This document shows, in pieces, positions 60,477 through 64,000 of a DNA stretch of 64,000 nucleotides. Source of the DNA: Sinorhizobium americanum (GTDB lineage: Bacteria; Pseudomonadota; Alphaproteobacteria; Rhizobiales; Rhizobiaceae); contig NZ_LNQC01000082.1 in NCBI RefSeq assembly GCF_001651855.1, positions 35,724-99,723 on the forward strand. The letters are read 5' to 3'. The position numbers were made by a program, and so were the translations under genes. Each line of letters opens with the position of its first letter. Positions within the stretch are counted from its first letter, which is position 1. The notes beneath the pieces were generated by a model. The model made no database searches. It was not told the DNA's origin and saw nothing but the letters and a program-made list of their open reading frames with translations.

Positions 60477-62006
60477 ATGCAAAACTATCTGTTAGGGCTC
60501 GACGCTGGCAACACTGTCATCAAAGCGGTGATCTTCGATCGAACAGGCCGGGAACTGGCGCAGGCCGGGGAGGAGGGGCATAGCCGCATGCCGTGCCCCC
60601 GGCATGTCGAACGCGACCTCGGCGAGCTCTGGGCCAATGCCAAGCGCGTCATTCGCGCCTGCCTCGACAACGCGGGGATCGCGGCGAGCGACATCGCCGC
60701 GATCGGCTGCGCCGGCCACGGCAACGGGCTCTATGCGCTCGACAAGGACGGCGAGCCGCTACTCGGCATCCAGTCACTGGATACGAGGGCGACCGACCTC
60801 GTCGAGAAATGGGCCGCCGAAGGCGTTGGCGAGCAGACCTATCCGATCGCCCGTCAGCGTCCCTGGCCCTCGCAGACGCCGACCCTCCTTGCCTGGCTGA
60901 AGCGCCACAGGCCGGAGGTCTTCAGGCGCATCGGCACGGTGTTCTTCTCCAAGGATTTCGTCGTCAACCGCCTGACCGGCAGCCGCGTCAGCGAAGTCTC
61001 GGACATGTCGGGCGCCGGCCTGCTCGATCTCGCCGCGCGCCGCTATGACAGAACGCTGATGGAGGCCTATGGCCTGGACGATTGCATGGACCTCCTGCCT
61101 CCACTTATCGAAAGCACCGACATCGCCGGCACGGTGACGGAGGCGGTGGCGAGAGAGACCGGTCTTGCCGCGGGCACGCCGGTGATCGGCGGGCTGTTCG
61201 ACGTCGTCGCCTCGGCGCTTGGCTCGGGCGTGTCGCGCACCGGCAGCGCCTCGATCATCGCCGGCACCTGGAGCATCAACCAGGTCATCATCGACGGTCC
61301 CGATCTCGATGGCCCCGTCTTCATGTCCTCGACCTTCGATCGCACCCGCTACATGGCAATGGAAAACAGCGCTACCTCGGCAGCCAATCTCGAATGGCTT
61401 GTGCGCGAGTTCTTCGAGGGGGAGCATGCGGAGAGTGTTTCGCCCTTCGACGCCTGCTGCGCGCTGGCGGCTGCCGTCGAGCCTGCGACCGACGATCCGC
61501 TCTATCACCCCTATCTCTACGGCGCCCAGCAGGACGGCCACGCGCGGGCGGGCTTCTACGGAATTGCCGGCTGGCACACCAAGGGGCATCTGATCCGTGC
61601 CCTGCTCGAAGGCGTTGCCTTCGGTCATCGCCAGCATGTCGAGACGATCCGCAAGGCAGGCGCGACCTTCGACGAGGCAGTGCTCTCTGGCGGCGGATCG
61701 CGCAGCCGCCTCTGGCCGCAGATCTTCGCCGATTTACTCGGCGTTCCCGTCTCCGTCTCCGTTTCGCGGGAAACGGGCGCGCTGGGTGCCGCGATCGCGG
61801 CGGGGACGGGCGTCGGCCTCTTCGCCGATTTCACCGAAGGCGCGGCCGCCATGGTACATGTCGACCGGCACTACAGACCAAATAGCGCGCTCGCCGCGCA
61901 CTACCATCGCCGCTATGCGCTCTACAACGACATAGCAGAGGCGATGACCCCGCTTTGGCGGCGGCTTTCGGCAACCACAGGCCGGGAGACTGGAGTTGCA
62001 GCATGA
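60477..62006 (+). CDS. FGGY-family carbohydrate kinase (LyxK/EryA-like)
   Basis: This FGGY kinase of 509 residues begins with LGLDAGNTVIKAVIFDRTGRE, then AERD-like HVERDLGELWANAK, IGCAGHGNGLYALDKDG, VIGGLFDVVASALGSGV and the C-terminal nucleotide motif LSGGGSRSRLWPQIFADLLG with ETGALGAAIAAG. The order and wording are very close to L-xylulose kinase LyxK and also to erythritol kinase EryA. It should phosphorylate a polyol or ketose as the first step. The ATG at 60477 has GGGAGGGG. Confidence 0.92.
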   Translation: MQNYLLGLDAGNTVIKAVIFDRTGRELAQAGEEGHSRMPCPRHVERDLGELWANAKRVIRACLDNAGIAASDIAAIGCAGHGNGLYALDKDGEPLLGIQSLDTRATDLVEKWAAEGVGEQTYPIARQRPWPSQTPTLLAWLKRHRPEVFRRIGTVFFSKDFVVNRLTGSRVSEVSDMSGAGLLDLAARRYDRTLMEAYGLDDCMDLLPPLIESTDIAGTVTEAVARETGLAAGTPVIGGLFDVVASALGSGVSRTGSASIIAGTWSINQVIIDGPDLDGPVFMSSTFDRTRYMAMENSATSAANLEWLVREFFEGEHAESVSPFDACCALAAAVEPATDDPLYHPYLYGAQQDGHARAGFYGIAGWHTKGHLIRALLEGVAFGHRQHVETIRKAGATFDEAVLSGGGSRSRLWPQIFADLLGVPVSVSVSRETGALGAAIAAGTGVGLFADFTEGAAAMVHVDRHYRPNSALAAHYHRRYALYNDIAEAMTPLWRRLSATTGRETGVAA

Positions 62007-63628
62007 CCATGCATGACACTGAAATGCCGAGGGACGAAGGCATATACGACTTCATTATCGTCGGTGCCGGTTCGGCTGGCTGCGTTCTCGCAAACCGGCT
62101 CTCGGCCGATCCTAAGAATCGAGTGTTGCTGCTCGAAGCAGGCGGCAGCGACCGCTACCATTGGGTCCATGTGCCAATCGGCTATCTCTACTGCATGGGC
62201 AATCCGCGCACCGACTGGATGATGAAGACGGCCGCGGAAGCCGGTCTCAACGGCCGCGCGCTGAACTATCCGCGCGGCAAGGTGCTCGGCGGCTGCTCGT
62301 CGATCAACGGCATGATCTACATGCGCGGGCAGGCTGCCGACTATGACGGCTGGCGTCAGGCGGGCAATGCAGGCTGGGGCTGGGACGACGTGCTGCCCTA
62401 TTTCCTCAAGTCGGAGGACAATTACCGCGGCAAGTCAGCGATGCACGGGGCGGGCGGCGAGTGGCGCGTCGAGCGCCAGCGCCTCTCCTGGCCGATCCTT
62501 GACGCCTTCCGCGATGCGGCGGAAGAGCTCGGGGTCCCGAAGACGGATGATTTCAACGGCGGCGACAATGAGGGTTCCGGCTATTTCGAAGTCAACCAGC
62601 GCGGCGGCGTGCGCTGGAATACGACCAAAGCCTTCCTGCGGCCGGCAATGAAGCGCAGGAATTTGCGCATCCTGACCGGGGCCGAGACGGAACGGCTGGA
62701 GTTTGCCGGCAAGATGGTCACCGGCGTGCGTTTCCGCCTTGGCGGCCGCCTCTGGATTGCTCATGCATCGCGCGAAGTGGTGTTGTCGGCTGGCGCCATC
62801 AACTCGCCAAAGATCCTGGAGCTGTCGGGCGTTGGTCGGCCGGACCTGCTGTCCACCCTCGGCATTCCCGTTCAACACGAACTTCCGGGCGTCGGCGAGA
62901 ACCTTCAGGATCACCTGCAGATCCGCACGGTCTTCAAGATCGAAGGCGCGCGCACACTCAACCAACTCTATCACAACCTCTTCAGCCGCGCCGGCATGGG
63001 CCTGCAATATGCCATTAGCCGATCCGGGCCGCTCTCAATGGCGCCGAGCCAGCTCGGGATATTTGCCAAGAGCGATCCGGCGGTCGCGACGGCGGATCTC
63101 GAATATCACGTTCAGCCGCTTAGCACGGACCGGCTCGGTGAGCCGTTGCACCGCTATCCAGCCGTTACGGTGTCCGTCTGCAATCTCCGGCCTGAGAGCC
63201 GCGGCACAGCGCATGTCACCGCGCGTGATGCGGCACAGCCACCGGAAATACGCCCAAATTATCTCTCCACCGCCGGCGACCGACTGCTTGCGGCGAAGTC
63301 CATCCGCCACGCCCGCAGCCTCATGGAAACGAAGGCGCTCGCGCGATTTCGACCGCAGGAAATGCTTCCCGGCCGCGCGTACGACAGCGACGAGGATCTG
63401 ATCCGCCGCGCCGGCGACATTGCCACAACCATCTTTCACCCCGTCGGTACCTGCAAGATGGGGAGTGACCCTATGGCAGTGGTGGACGCGGAACTGCGCG
63501 TGCACGGCATCGGCCGATTGCGCGTCGTCGACGCCTCCATCATGCCGACGATTGTTTCCGGCAATACGAACTCGCCGGTGATTATGATTGCGGAGAAGGC
63601 ATCGGAAGCCATTTTGAAGCGGGTGTGA
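62003..63628 (+). CDS. GMC-family FAD oxidoreductase
   Basis: This glucose-methanol-choline oxidoreductase of 541 residues has the FAD start YDFIIVGAGSAGCVLANRL, the first signature YPRGKVLGGCSSINGMIYMRG, the second VLSAGAINSPKILELSGVG, and catalytic His and Asn in HPVGTCKMG and SGNTNSPVIM. It is related to choline and alcohol dehydrogenases and acts on primary alcohols. It could oxidise the free polyol or an alcohol product of the aldolase step. ATGA overlap with the kinase makes it the last gene of the operon. Confidence 0.93.
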   Translation: MTMHDTEMPRDEGIYDFIIVGAGSAGCVLANRLSADPKNRVLLLEAGGSDRYHWVHVPIGYLYCMGNPRTDWMMKTAAEAGLNGRALNYPRGKVLGGCSSINGMIYMRGQAADYDGWRQAGNAGWGWDDVLPYFLKSEDNYRGKSAMHGAGGEWRVERQRLSWPILDAFRDAAEELGVPKTDDFNGGDNEGSGYFEVNQRGGVRWNTTKAFLRPAMKRRNLRILTGAETERLEFAGKMVTGVRFRLGGRLWIAHASREVVLSAGAINSPKILELSGVGRPDLLSTLGIPVQHELPGVGENLQDHLQIRTVFKIEGARTLNQLYHNLFSRAGMGLQYAISRSGPLSMAPSQLGIFAKSDPAVATADLEYHVQPLSTDRLGEPLHRYPAVTVSVCNLRPESRGTAHVTARDAAQPPEIRPNYLSTAGDRLLAAKSIRHARSLMETKALARFRPQEMLPGRAYDSDEDLIRRAGDIATTIFHPVGTCKMGSDPMAVVDAELRVHGIGRLRVVDASIMPTIVSGNTNSPVIMIAEKASEAILKRV

Positions 63629-63631
63629 GCA

Positions 63632-63838
63632 TTACTCGAAACGTCCTTGCTTGATGCCCTGAGCGCAGCCAAGGGGCCGATCCCCGCGCTTCCGGGGTGT
63701 CGCCTTGACCGGAAATTTTGACCGCTTTCCCGGAGGACAGGACAGACCGCTTGCGCCGCTTTGGCGCGCGGCGTCGCGGAACCCGCGGGCGCGCGCCACC
63801 GCCACAAAGGCGTTCAGATCGCTGAGGTCCATCTTCAT
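63632..63838 (-). pseudogene. N-terminal remnant of a LysR-family regulator
   Basis: The frame begins MDLSDLNAFVAVARARGF and RDAARQSGASGLS, the start of a LysR helix-turn-helix. It then loses similarity (CPPGKRSKFPV) and stops after 68 codons, so the rest of the helix and the effector domain are missing. It lies just past the polyol operon on the opposite strand. Confidence 0.65.
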
Positions 63839-63898
63839 TGTTCGCTAATCCGTACGGCCCGTGCGGATTGTACCGGATTATCGTGCATTCCAGCAACG

Positions 63899-63922
63899 CT
63901 TATCTGTGCTTCGTCAGATAAG
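63899..63922. promoter_or_regulatory. inverted repeat before a short leader frame
   Basis: CTTATCTG and CAGATAAG flank TGCTTCGT. The dyad overlaps the start of AAGGAGGTGG, so binding or folding would affect translation of the frame that begins at 63931. It may be an operator or an RNA hairpin. Confidence 0.5.
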
Positions 63923-63930
63923 GAGGTGGC

Positions 63931-63969
63931 ATGAAAGAGGCCGCGCCCGCTGAGAGAACGGATCACTGA
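63931..63969 (+). other. 12-codon frame with strong ribosome site
   Basis: AAGGAGGTGGC precedes ATG, and 12 codons (MKEAAPAERTDH) run to a TGA at 63967-63969. Another ATG follows at 63971 and stays open to the window end. It could be a leader peptide or a chance frame. The downstream gene lies outside the window. Confidence 0.3.
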
Positions 63970-64000
63970 GATGCAATCGATGATCGAGGGACAGTCACGC

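Noticed and set aside
52241..62006. AI-2 (Lsr) uptake system
   Set aside because: LsrK-, LsrF- and LsrR-like neighbours suggest it, but the binding protein lacks the LsrB ligand residues and the operon has GlpD-like, AKR and GMC enzymes that Lsr systems lack.

Overview
The window looks like a piece of an alphaproteobacterial genome of the rhizobial type, most likely Sinorhizobium/Ensifer. The reasons are high GC coding sequence, tightly overlapped operons, RirA-type TGA-N9-TCA iron operators, FixK-type TTGAT-N4-ATCAA boxes, a RIME-like palindromic intergenic element, and gene families that are typical of rhizobial replicons. I cannot tell chromosome from megaplasmid. No rRNA, tRNA, CRISPR array, replication origin or complete insertion sequence was seen.

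Layout. 1-4 kb: a DNA-maintenance and stress patch with dinB, an in-frame DnaQ-type exonuclease that lacks a normal start codon, a truncated ligD, and small stress-type proteins. 4.4-9 kb: loosely packed genes (a LysR regulator, an orphan ProX-like binding protein, a nucleoside hydrolase, a DUF2188 protein) with long non-coding gaps. 9.4-20.5 kb: a siderophore locus, with a TonB receptor gene on the plus strand and, convergent to it, a seven-gene translationally coupled operon. In order that operon encodes a ParB/serine-kinase-like protein, a PLP decarboxylase, a cysteine-synthase-like enzyme, an opine dehydrogenase, an IucA/IucC synthetase, an MFS exporter and a periplasmic binding protein. 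Both transcription units start at closely similar iron boxes. 20.5-23.8 kb: a decayed zone with a frameshifted Baeyer-Villiger monooxygenase, ankyrin and nuclease remnants and a (GA)16 tract. 23.8-28 kb: a LacI regulator with operators and a PAAT-type ABC importer. 28-40.4 kb: DUF2950/DUF3300, PPK2, SulP, HlyD and AI-2E-type membrane genes with two FixK boxes and a Crp/FixK-type regulator. 40.4-45 kb: an IS tail, a deaminase, a gluconate-type LacI repressor, and an HxlR regulator divergent from two oxidoreductases. 45-50.6 kb: gluconate/L-idonate catabolism (gntK, idnO, idnD, a 2-hydroxyacid dehydrogenase, an SMP-30 lactonase). 50.6-51.7 kb: a GH25 lysozyme lipoprotein. 52-63.6 kb: a one-direction polyol/sugar operon (ABC importer, SorC regulator, aldo-keto reductase, GlpD-like dehydrogenase, LsrF/DhnA-type aldolase, LyxK/EryA-like kinase, GMC oxidoreductase).

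The most interesting element is the siderophore operon. Its five enzymes match, step for step, the chemistry needed for rhizobactin, the lysine / ethylenediamine / carboxyethyl / malate siderophore described chemically from Rhizobium meliloti (not rhizobactin 1021). They are O-phosphoserine supply, beta-replacement by an amine, decarboxylation to an ethylenediamine unit, opine-type reductive coupling with pyruvate, and one NIS amide bond. An alternative is a staphyloferrin-B-like diaminopropionate route in which the opine dehydrogenase replaces SbnB.

A second system worth attention is the link between the LacI-controlled PAAT importer and the gluconate/idonate genes. Both have the same TGTTATCGATAACA operator, and the importer's binding protein has proline where amino-acid binders keep the aspartate that holds the alpha-amino group. 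This suggests a sugar-acid ligand.
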